Source of the DNA: Nostoc sp. CHAB 5715
Lineage (GTDB): Bacteria; Cyanobacteriota; Cyanobacteriia; Cyanobacteriales; Nostocaceae
DNA: 5,369 nucleotides
Reading direction: 5' to 3'
Assembly: GCF_020829685.1 (NCBI RefSeq)
Contig: NZ_JAIVFR010000511.1
Location: forward strand, 1 to 5,369
The number at the start of each line of letters is the position of its first letter. Positions within the stretch are counted from its first letter, which is position 1. A program made the translations under genes and the position numbers. The notes beneath the pieces are model-generated. The model was not told where the DNA came from. It searched no databases and saw nothing but the letters and a program-made list of their open reading frames with translations. Below are positions 1-4,685 of the stretch, in pieces.

Positions 1-59
1 GAACCCCCGCAACGCGCTGCCTCCCCTCTGCGTTTGTTTAACCCTCAAATCGCCACGAA

Positions 60-86
60 TTTACGCAAAGCTGTACTAAGTATAAA
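60..86 (+). promoter_or_regulatory. Weak candidate promoter for the ChaB gene
   Basis: TATAAA at 81-86 resembles a -10 box, with TTTACG at 60-65 as a poor -35 at a short 15-nt spacing. It lies 54 bp upstream of the ATG in an AT-rich stretch. This rests on pattern matching only. Confidence 0.2.
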
Positions 87-139
87 TTTGAAATTTAATT
101 CAATTGAATATTACTCCATCAAGTAAAGAAACGAAATTT

Positions 140-343
140 ATGCCTTACCAAGAGATTGCAGACTTACCTGATTCAGTCAAAGAGCACTTACCCAAGCACG
201 CCCAAGAAATTTTTCGGGCTGCATTTAACAACGCTCAAGAAGAATATGGGGAAGAGGAGCGTGCCTTTCGTGTTGCTTGGAGCGCTGTGAAACGCGATTA
301 TGAAAAAGGCAACGATGGGCAATGGCACAAAAAGCCAGAATAG
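140..343 (+). CDS. chaB: ChaB family protein, 67 aa
   Basis: A small acidic/basic protein matching the ChaB family, named for a putative regulator of the E. coli cation transporter ChaA; its biochemical role is not settled. The whole length is ChaB-like: DLPDSVKEHLPKHAQEIF at residues 8-25, then AFNNAQEEY (28-36), AFRVAWSAVKR.Y (42-54) and the closing G.W motif (60-62). Its 67 aa compare with about 76 aa for E. coli ChaB. I chose the ATG at 140 because family members begin MPY; an in-frame TTG at 104 would add 12 residues with no family similarity and no Shine-Dalgarno. The ATG has only a weak purine-rich upstream stretch (AAAGAAA). The gene stands alone: the next gene on this strand is 417 bp away, and no chaA-like transporter gene is in the window. 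Family assignment is confident; function is not. Confidence 0.9.
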   Translation: MPYQEIADLPDSVKEHLPKHAQEIFRAAFNNAQEEYGEEERAFRVAWSAVKRDYEKGNDGQWHKKPE

Positions 344-378
344 CTCATAATATTATTTTGGATTTTAGATTGGCAAAG

Positions 379-506
379 AGTTATATCATGTCCGGTTAAA
401 GACTTATCATTAAGACCGCAAGGGGCTATTGACTCAGGGTAAGAGGGTTTTCCGATTTTTGCACAGAAGTGGTAACTGTAACTAATTAGCCGGATATGAT
501 ATTACT
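379..506. mobile_element. MITE-like element with 21-bp imperfect terminal inverted repeats
   Basis: The left end (379-399, AGTTATATCATGTCCGGTTAA) is the inverted complement of the right end (486-506) at 18 of 21 positions, sharing the core ATATCAT.TCCGG.TAA. The 86-bp interior has no open reading frame. A short non-coding segment between matched ends fits a miniature inverted-repeat transposable element or a deleted insertion sequence. No clear target-site duplication is visible and the parent transposase family is not identified, so mobility is inferred. Confidence 0.5.
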
Positions 507-531
507 GGTAATCGCTTTTAGACCTTCATGG

Positions 532-591
532 AAGTCGGCGGGAAACTCCATCCCGCAAGTGGCGTGGAGAGGGATAGCCGCCCGCCGACTT
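532..591. repeat. Long stem-loop with inner ACTCCA/TGGAG hairpin (copy A)
   Basis: A perfect 11-bp outer stem pairs AAGTCGGCGGG (532-542) with CCCGCCGACTT (581-591). Inside it, CTCCA (546-550) pairs with TGGAG (565-569), and CGC (554-556) with GCG (562-564). The sequence is related on the opposite strand to the hairpin at 4555-4591: GCAAGTGGCGTGGAG (555-569) and CGGGAAACTCC (539-549) both recur there exactly. It could be a structured RNA, or an end of a degenerate insertion element. Confidence 0.6.
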
Positions 592-592
592 G

Positions 593-615
593 GGGCATTG
601 GGCATTGGGCATTGG
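593..615. repeat. GGGCATT heptamer tandem repeat
   Basis: Three head-to-tail GGGCATT units (593-613) plus GG. This is the class known as short tandemly repeated repetitive (STRR) sequence in heterocystous cyanobacteria. The C-rich stretch at 624-640 (CCCCATTCCCCATGCCC) is approximately its inverted counterpart. Confidence 0.8.
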
Positions 616-640
616 TAACTCTTCCCCATTCCCCATGCCC

Positions 641-673
641 AAAAACTCCATCCCCTTGTGGGTGGAGTTTTTT
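641..673. terminator. Terminator-like hairpin with T-tract (copy B)
   Basis: AAAAACTCCA (641-650) pairs perfectly with TGGAGTTTTT (663-672). The stem continues through a one-base bulge into CCC/GGG around the loop CTTGT, and the 3' arm ends in six T residues. The flanking A-run makes it usable on both strands. It lies 298 bp beyond the ChaB stop and 88 bp before the next gene, so it could end a ChaB transcript or isolate the 761 gene. It shares the ACTCCA...TGGAG core with the hairpins at 532-591 and 4555-4591. Confidence 0.6.
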
Positions 674-760
674 ATCTGTCGCAATCATTTTTCAAATTGG
701 TATCAGATTGTATTGAGCAGTTTTATTACTGCACAAAAAAACTTTATTAAGTGAGGTCTT

Positions 761-1294
761 ATGAATTACCTTGTTGCAGTTTTACCAGATCGAATACAAG
801 TAGAAGCCGCCTACTCTGCTCTGGAAAAAGCAGGCTTGCCAACTTCACAAGTCAATATTTTGGGCAATGGTTATCTAAGTGCTGATGAATTTGGACTAAT
901 TGATCCCGACAAGCAAGCCCGCAAACAATCAAATCGGCTCTTTTGGTGGCTTGTACCCTTTGGATTTGTTGCAGGTTATGCGTTCAACTATCTCACACAA
1001 ATTGAAATATTTCCCCAGTTTGCTCGATTTGGCAATGAATTTCTTGCTGGGATCTTAGGAGGTATAGCCGGTGCTTTGGGCGCTGGTTTAATCGGTCGAA
1101 CTGTCGGGTTAACAGTTAGCAGTGGCGATGCTTTACCCTATCGTAACCGTCTAAATGCTGGCAAATACTTAATTGTAGTTACCGGAAATGAGGATTTAAT
1201 ACGCGAAGCTACGCGCGTACTGCGTCAATTTGAACCTGAAAATATTCAAGGCTATACAGATTATTCACAAAAGAGCAAACTTGTGGGGAATTAA
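761..1294 (+). CDS. Small two-TM membrane protein, cyanobacterial conserved hypothetical, 177 aa
   Basis: I do not recognise a characterised family. The N-terminus (residues 2-36, YLVAVLPDRIQVEAAYSALEKAG...) reads as a beta-alpha-beta unit, and a similar unit recurs at the C-terminus (134-165, GKYLIVVTGNEDLIREATRVL). Two hydrophobic segments lie between them, at about 60-80 and 94-118; the second is glycine-rich (GILGGIAGALGAGLIG). This resembles proteins with a split stress-protein-17M-like fold around a membrane hairpin, often annotated as general stress proteins, but that is an inference from architecture. ATG at 761 is preceded by GAGG (753-756) at a short 4-nt spacing. The gene is monocistronic in this window and converges on the Uma2 gene. 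There is no signal peptide; both soluble ends probably face the same side of the membrane. Confidence 0.85.
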   Translation: MNYLVAVLPDRIQVEAAYSALEKAGLPTSQVNILGNGYLSADEFGLIDPDKQARKQSNRLFWWLVPFGFVAGYAFNYLTQIEIFPQFARFGNEFLAGILGGIAGALGAGLIGRTVGLTVSSGDALPYRNRLNAGKYLIVVTGNEDLIREATRVLRQFEPENIQGYTDYSQKSKLVGN

Positions 1295-1337
1295 GTCAAA
1301 ATTTCTAAAAAAACTAATAGACATCTCCAAAAATGAA

Positions 1338-1368
1338 TGTAGAGACGTAGCACTGCTACGTCTCTACA
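1338..1368. repeat. Interspersed palindrome, 14-bp perfect stem, possible terminator
   Basis: TGTAGAGACGTAGC (1338-1351) pairs perfectly with 1355-1368 around the loop ACT. This palindrome type is common between genes in filamentous cyanobacteria. It sits between two convergent genes (stops at 1294 and 1407), where a shared terminator is expected. Read leftward it is followed by a T-rich stretch (TTCATTTTTGG), so it suits the Uma2 transcript better than the rightward one. Confidence 0.75.
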
Positions 1369-1406
1369 AGGGTTCTGGATAATATATATTTAATTTTCTG
1401 ATATGT

Positions 1407-2261
1407 CTAATCTACATCGGGTTCAACGCCGAGCGATCGCAATTGTGCAATCAAGCGTTCAGCCCTTTGTCTTTCTTGTTCAGCCCTTTGTCTTTCTTGT
1501 TCAGCCCTTTGTCTTTCTTGTTCAGCCCGTTGACTTTCTTGTTCAGCCCGTTGGCTTTCTTGTTCAGCCCGTTGGCTTTCTTGTTCAGCCCGTTGACTTT
1601 CTTGTTCTGTAGAAGTCAATACCCAGCAGCCTGTCCAATCATACCAGCGTAACCAGGGCTGTTCTACATTTTGATAGCGTCCCCGCCACACACCCAAGCC
1701 TAATTCTAGTTCTGGTATCCACAAGCGTGAGTCTGACAGTGTTATCTCAGCATAACGACCTCCATCTAATTTAAATATCCTTAACTCATATTTGTACCGA
1801 TCAAATACTACATAATAAGGAACACGCAGAATCTGCTCATATACTTCCCATTTTCCTGGTGGTTGCTTGATATCCCGCAATGTCTGCCCCAAGTCTTCCT
1901 TTTCAGTACCTGGAGACAGCAATTCAACTACAATAAAAGGCTGAACTCCCTCTTGCCAAAGGACATAACTTAAGCGTAAATCTCGTTGTTCATAGAGACG
2001 GGAAACACCTAAAACAGCAAACCAATCAGGTCGTTTATGCCACAGTGGATGGCGTGGATCATAATAAAGATTCAAATCGCTAGCAACAAATATCTCGTCG
2101 CTGGGATAATTCGGTGGACGAAAGGTTTCGTCTAACAGACGAGGTTGCAATAAATGAAACTGATCGGGCAAACCAGGCTCCTGGGGATCTTCACTGGGAA
2201 GATCATACATGGTTGGCAATACATCTTTTGGCGATCGCGGTGGGTCGGTTTGATATATCAT
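1407..2261 (-). CDS. Uma2 family endonuclease-fold protein (DUF820) with heptad-repeat tail, 284 aa
   Basis: Uma2/DUF820 proteins have a PD-(D/E)XK nuclease fold and are greatly expanded in cyanobacteria; their substrate is unknown. The core spans roughly residues 50-190. It shows KRPDW with the likely catalytic D79, VVELLSPGTEKED with E113, and GKWEVYEQ with K137 as the probable displaced lysine, then VPYYVVFDRY. The nuclease site therefore looks intact. Residues 219-267 are seven exact heptads (four EQESQRA, three EQERQRA), followed by ERLIAQLRSLGVEPDVD. The tail is highly charged and helical, either coiled coil or a single helix. The start is uncertain: ATG 2261 has no clear Shine-Dalgarno, and Met18 (codon 2208-2210, MYDLPSEDP) is a plausible alternative. 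It lies 59 bp downstream of the GNAT gene and may be co-transcribed. HIP1 sites fall at 1433 and 2231. Confidence 0.9.
   Translation of the reverse strand: MIYQTDPPRSPKDVLPTMYDLPSEDPQEPGLPDQFHLLQPRLLDETFRPPNYPSDEIFVASDLNLYYDPRHPLWHKRPDWFAVLGVSRLYEQRDLRLSYVLWQEGVQPFIVVELLSPGTEKEDLGQTLRDIKQPPGKWEVYEQILRVPYYVVFDRYKYELRIFKLDGGRYAEITLSDSRLWIPELELGLGVWRGRYQNVEQPWLRWYDWTGCWVLTSTEQESQRAEQESQRAEQESQRAEQESQRAEQERQRAEQERQRAEQERQRAERLIAQLRSLGVEPDVD
1457..1603. repeat. Seven tandem 21-bp repeats inside the Uma2 gene
   Basis: Seven contiguous 21-bp units begin GTTCAGCCC on the + strand. Units 1-3 are identical (CCCTTTGTCTTTCTT), units 4 and 7 are identical (CCCGTTGACTTTCTT), and units 5 and 6 are identical (CCCGTTGGCTTTCTT). 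Each encodes one heptad on the minus strand, so any gain or loss of units stays in frame. The near-identity of the DNA points to recent expansion by slippage or recombination. Confidence 0.95.
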
Positions 2262-2320
2262 AAACCAGTGCTGATGATGAAACTCTCAGTTCTATTATGA
2301 TTCAATTGTTTTTGAGTAAC

Positions 2321-3196
2321 TCAACACCTTGCAGAACGAGGCAGCATAAATTTCTCGCCCTCAGCTGCAAATTTACCACGAACCATCAGCACAGTTTCAT
2401 CTAATGCATGGACGAATGTTTCCACATCTTTGACATCAAGAAGTTCTGGACTAAAGTAAATCACTACTTCTTCAATGGGTTGAGGTATCTTAGCAAGAAT
2501 ATTCTTCAAAGGGCATATCTGCGTTGTAACTAAATCGAAAAGATGAAGTCGGGTATCTTCTATCTCCAGACAGGCGATTAAATCTAAATCTTCTGCATAA
2601 TATAAGGGACGACTTCCTTCATTGACACAGAACACAGGTTTTTCTTTGACTACGCCAACTATATTAGAGACAGGGGCGCGTGTTTCTAAAAGTCTGTGTA
2701 ACAATGTATAATCTTTGGTATCTGTAAAATCCATTGTTCTGAAGCTATCAGTGCTACCTGTGGAGTTACACTTAACTTTGAAGATGTGTTCTTCGACAAC
2801 ACGAAAGCCAAAAGGTAGGTAAAACTCTGGTTGTAGTGTCGTTAGTACCAAGGTTTCATAAATGCGATCGCAATATTCCAGCACTTCTTTCATTACTTCG
2901 CGGTAATACCCTCTCCGGTGAAATTCTGCACGTGTAGCTACTCCATGAACTCCTCCGACAGTGAACCTTTGTCCCATAATTTGCATGGGAATTTCTAACA
3001 CTCCCACATGGGTAATAGCTATATAATCATGAAAGCGCATAAACGGAGTTGAAGCTGTTTCCCAGGATGCACCTAGTTTTCTTGCACATTCTGCTAAACT
3101 GCTGAGTCCGGGAAATGTGACTTCCATCAAGTCAAAAAGCTTATCGCTTAAGCTGGGATCAGCAGAAAAAGACTGTTTGAAAAGATACTGGCTCAT
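2321..3196 (-). CDS. GNAT family N-acetyltransferase, GNAT domain at the N-terminus, 291 aa
   Basis: A cytoplasmic GNAT-fold acyltransferase expected to move an acetyl group from acetyl-CoA to an amine; the substrate is unknown. The acetyl-CoA-binding motif A is at residues 80-103: strand VGGVHGVAT, then EFHRRGYYREVMKEVL. The loop HRRGYY (93-98) departs from the canonical (R/Q)xxGx(G/A) at its first and last positions but keeps G96. Motif B is present as FYLPFGFRVV (125-134). Residues 150-291 form a separate C-terminal part ending in ETVLMVRGKF...FMLPRSARC, giving an Eis-like layout with an early GNAT domain and an added C-terminal domain. ATG 3196 has no strong Shine-Dalgarno. The Uma2 gene follows after 59 bp on the same strand; a MITE-like element lies upstream. 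A HIP1 site is at 2864. Confidence 0.85.
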   Translation of the reverse strand: MSQYLFKQSFSADPSLSDKLFDLMEVTFPGLSSLAECARKLGASWETASTPFMRFHDYIAITHVGVLEIPMQIMGQRFTVGGVHGVATRAEFHRRGYYREVMKEVLEYCDRIYETLVLTTLQPEFYLPFGFRVVEEHIFKVKCNSTGSTDSFRTMDFTDTKDYTLLHRLLETRAPVSNIVGVVKEKPVFCVNEGSRPLYYAEDLDLIACLEIEDTRLHLFDLVTTQICPLKNILAKIPQPIEEVVIYFSPELLDVKDVETFVHALDETVLMVRGKFAAEGEKFMLPRSARC

Positions 3197-3345
3197 AGTT
3201 CAAGTATTACGAACAATTCACTACTTACTATAAAATCAATTCCAGCAAATCCAGAAAAAGGGAAATTATAAATGGATAGCAAGAGCATCACTCAATTTTG
3301 GATTTTGGATTACAGCAGTTTTCATGTATTTGAACCACATCTATC

Positions 3346-3579
3346 GTAGGGGCACAGCAATGCTCATTGGTGTCAACTTAACGTATAAGCTAGATTTGGC
3401 GAACTTTCCAGGTTTAACCCTCACCCCCAACCCCTCTCCCAATTTTGGGAGAGGGGAGCAAATTCTCTAGTTCCCCGAATCCCAACTTGGGAGAAGGGGT
3501 TAGGGGATGAGGGCAAAACGTCCTCTTCAAAAGATTTTTCCTTAAGTTGACACCAATGAGCATTGCGCTTTACCCCTAC
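3346..3579. mobile_element. MITE-like element, 234 bp, with perfect 25-bp inner terminal inverted repeats
   Basis: Positions 3357-3381 (beginning GCAATGCTCATTGGTGTC) are the exact inverted complement of 3542-3566. The match extends outward, after a 2-base difference in length, to GTAGGGG (3346-3352) and CCCCTAC (3573-3579). A further ACCAC (3334-3338) and GTGGT (3583-3587) may mark still wider ends. The interior contains no ORF but has nested G/C-rich palindromes. This is the structure of a non-autonomous transposable element. No convincing target-site duplication can be read, so the exact outer boundary is uncertain. Confidence 0.7.
3418..3513. repeat. Nested CCCCTCTCCC / GGGAGAGGGG palindromes
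   Basis: The arm at 3418-3442 (CCCTCACCCCCAACCCC...) is an imperfect inverted copy of 3487-3513 (ending GGGGATGAGGG). Within it, 3431-3442 and 3445-3456 form a perfect 12-bp palindrome with only TT between the arms. A short CCCAA-C-TTGGG hairpin sits at 3481-3491. The same kind of sequence is a familiar intergenic repeat in filamentous cyanobacteria; here it is nested inside a larger inverted-repeat element. Confidence 0.85.
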
Positions 3580-3629
3580 CGCGTGGTCTATTTACCTGAA
3601 AATAGCTGTAAGGTTTAACCCAATATTTC

Positions 3630-4502
3630 TCAAGCCTGAGTTTCTTTAAATAAGACTAAACCATACTTCTCGCCAGTAGGCAAAAAGCCAATTCCTCGAT
3701 AAACTGCTTGGGCTGCTTGGTTATTATCATTTGTAAACAGGATGGCACGTTTTACTAAGAGCGATCGCGCTTCTAATAACGAGCCTGCTACTACACTTTT
3801 GGCGTAGCCTTTACCCCGCAGCGCTGGCGGTGTCCACACTCCACCAATTTGCACAATATCAGGTAAGCTGGCATTGAAAGCAGAGTAGGAAACTGGGGTA
3901 TGTTCTGCTACCAAAACCCAATGCATTGCCATATCTTGACGTGTTTCAATTATGCGATCGCAAGCAAGTCTTAAACTGGGAGTATCTGTTCGTCCTAAAG
4001 TTTCCACATTATAAGCAACGCACCACTTGCTGAGTAATTCTAACTCCTCTGGATGTGGCAAACGACACTGCACCTTTGCCGATGCTAAGGCTTGAGGTAT
4101 TTGTAAGTCTCGTAGTGTTAGAGAAAACAATATCTCAGGTTCATCAAGCTGAGTCGGTCGGTTGCTAAGTCCCAAAATGCTTTTTGTCGCTTCGACTTGT
4201 GCTGCTGGGCCACTAATTCCAGAAATAGCACGTCCAGATTGTGCCACAACTGCTTGCACCACCTCTAGCAAATATACAGGGGCTTGGACTACAATCATCC
4301 CATTCCAAAAATGGGCTGCAACTGCCACTATAGTTTTATCTATATATGCCGCTATGTAAGTTCCTTGAAATCTTGCATTTTGGTCAAGTAGTCCCGCAGC
4401 TCGCAAATTAGAGCGCAAAAACATCGAAGTATCGCTGTGTTGCAAGAGAAATTCTTCTAGCGATGCTTCATCTCCAGGTTGCAGGGTTCTCAAAGTAAGC
4501 AC
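3630..4502 (-). CDS. GNAT family N-acetyltransferase, GNAT domain at the C-terminus, 290 aa
   Basis: A cytoplasmic acyl-CoA-dependent N-acyltransferase of unknown substrate. The catalytic GNAT domain fills roughly residues 145-285. Motif A reads IGGVWTPPALRGKGYAKSVV, with R229-G230-K231-G232-Y233-A234 matching (R/Q)xxGx(G/A) exactly. It is followed by AILFTNDNNQAAQAVYRGIGF (253-273), the usual asparagine, YxxxGF tail. Residues 1-130 form an N-terminal domain that looks like a divergent GNAT-like half without a CoA loop. The start is GTG at 4502, supported by AGGAG (4513-4509 on the minus strand) at 6-nt spacing. It is divergent from the macro-domain gene. A terminator-like hairpin lies 53 bp upstream of the start. 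HIP1 sites are at 3761 and 3954. It is not a simple duplicate of the other GNAT gene, whose motif A is N-terminal. Confidence 0.88.
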   Translation of the reverse strand: MLTLRTLQPGDEASLEEFLLQHSDTSMFLRSNLRAAGLLDQNARFQGTYIAAYIDKTIVAVAAHFWNGMIVVQAPVYLLEVVQAVVAQSGRAISGISGPAAQVEATKSILGLSNRPTQLDEPEILFSLTLRDLQIPQALASAKVQCRLPHPEELELLSKWCVAYNVETLGRTDTPSLRLACDRIIETRQDMAMHWVLVAEHTPVSYSAFNASLPDIVQIGGVWTPPALRGKGYAKSVVAGSLLEARSLLVKRAILFTNDNNQAAQAVYRGIGFLPTGEKYGLVLFKETQA

Positions 4503-4508
4503 AAAAAA

Positions 4509-4513
4509 CTCCT
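4509..4513 (-). promoter_or_regulatory. Shine-Dalgarno supporting the GTG start of the second GNAT gene
   Basis: AGGAG on the minus strand, six bases before GTG 4502. The string GGAGTTTTTT that includes this site also forms the 3' arm and T-tract of the hairpin at 4555-4587, a 10-nt direct repeat on that strand. Confidence 0.75.
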
Positions 4514-4554
4514 GAGTATCTAATTGAGTTTACCGAAGAAGCAGTTCTAAGAAT

Positions 4555-4591
4555 AAAAAACTCCACGCCACTTGCTCTCTGGAGTTTCCCG
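4555..4591 (-). terminator. Terminator-like hairpin (copy C) in the leader of the second GNAT gene
   Basis: On the minus strand AAACTCCA (4587-4580) pairs perfectly with TGGAGTTT (4565-4558) across a 14-nt loop, and the arm runs into six T residues (4560-4555). This is the form of an intrinsic terminator facing the GNAT gene. CTCCACGCCACTTGC (4561-4575) and GGAGTTTCCCG (4581-4591) are exact inverted matches to parts of the hairpin at 532-591. It could be an attenuator, the end of a short RNA, or the boundary of a repeat element. Confidence 0.5.
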
Positions 4592-4612
4592 TCGCTTTCA
4601 ATGAACAGGCTG

Positions 4613-4618
4613 ATAATA
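4613..4618 (-). promoter_or_regulatory. Weak candidate -10 box for leftward transcription
   Basis: TATTAT on the minus strand would place a start near 4606, just upstream of the hairpin at 4591-4555. No good -35 is present, so this is tentative. Confidence 0.2.
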
Positions 4619-4629
4619 CAGAGAAACAG

Positions 4630-4659
4630 TTGATGCTTGCCCTCGCTGACGTTTAAAAT
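4630..4659 (+). promoter_or_regulatory. Candidate promoter for the macro-domain gene
   Basis: TTGATG (4630-4635) as the -35 and TAAAAT (4654-4659) as the -10, separated by 18 bp, would start transcription about 20 bases before the start codon. That would leave a short leader containing the strong Shine-Dalgarno at 4672-4676. It is the best sigma-70-type match in this gap, judged by eye. Confidence 0.35.
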
Positions 4660-4671
4660 AGGTATTCAAGC

Positions 4672-4676
4672 GGAGG
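4672..4676 (+). promoter_or_regulatory. Shine-Dalgarno supporting a TTG start
   Basis: GGAGG lies nine bases before TTG 4686. No ATG or GTG in frame lies close to it; the first in-frame ATG is within the ADP-ribose-binding region. The site therefore decides in favour of a TTG start. Confidence 0.75.
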
Positions 4677-4685
4677 AAAAAAAGT

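Larger units (their letters stand above)
344..760. other. Gene-free, repeat-rich gap of 417 bp
   Basis: There is no convincing gene here. From left to right it holds a heptamer-type stretch (ATTTTGGATTTTAGATT, 355-371), a MITE-like inverted-repeat element (379-506), a long hairpin (532-591), three GGGCATT heptamers (593-613) with a roughly complementary C-rich stretch (624-640), and a terminator-like hairpin (641-673). The leader of the downstream gene follows and contains a small hairpin, GCAGT (717-721) with ACTGC (728-732). Most of the gap is repeated or foldable sequence. Confidence 0.8.
3197..3629. other. Gene-free gap of 433 bp dominated by a MITE-like element
   Basis: No gene is visible. 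Next to the GNAT gene (3197-3290) is AT-rich sequence that should carry that gene's leftward promoter, with only a weak TATAGT-like -10. A heptamer-type stretch, ATTTTGGATTTTGGATT, lies at 3295-3311. The element with terminal inverted repeats occupies 3346-3579. The remaining bases up to 3629 are the downstream region of the second GNAT gene, with no separate terminator apparent. Confidence 0.75.

Noticed and set aside
104..139. TTG start at 104 for the ChaB gene
   Set aside because: The extra 12 residues do not fit the family, and no Shine-Dalgarno precedes the TTG.
539..569. A Yfr2-type cyanobacterial small RNA, suggested by GGGAAACTCC
   Set aside because: The motif and context do not match the conserved Yfr2 loop as I know it; only the generic GGGAAAC similarity is present.
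528..716. A 62-codon open frame in the gap after the ChaB gene
   Set aside because: It runs through a hairpin, GGGCATT repeats and the terminator-like stem-loop, has no ribosome binding site and no protein-like composition.
1457..1603. CRISPR array
   Set aside because: The 21-bp units are directly contiguous with no spacers and encode protein heptads in frame.
1403..1652. Two plus-strand open frames giving repetitive PFVFLVQ- and SPLSFLF-type peptides
   Set aside because: They are read-through of the 21-bp tandem repeat on the strand opposite the clearly recognisable Uma2 gene.
4162..4359. A 65-codon plus-strand open frame
   Set aside because: It lies wholly antisense within the well-supported GNAT gene and shows no domain or ribosome binding site.
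2321..4502. Tandem duplication of a GNAT gene
   Set aside because: The acetyl-CoA-binding motif is N-terminal in one protein and C-terminal in the other, and the remaining sequences do not align by eye.
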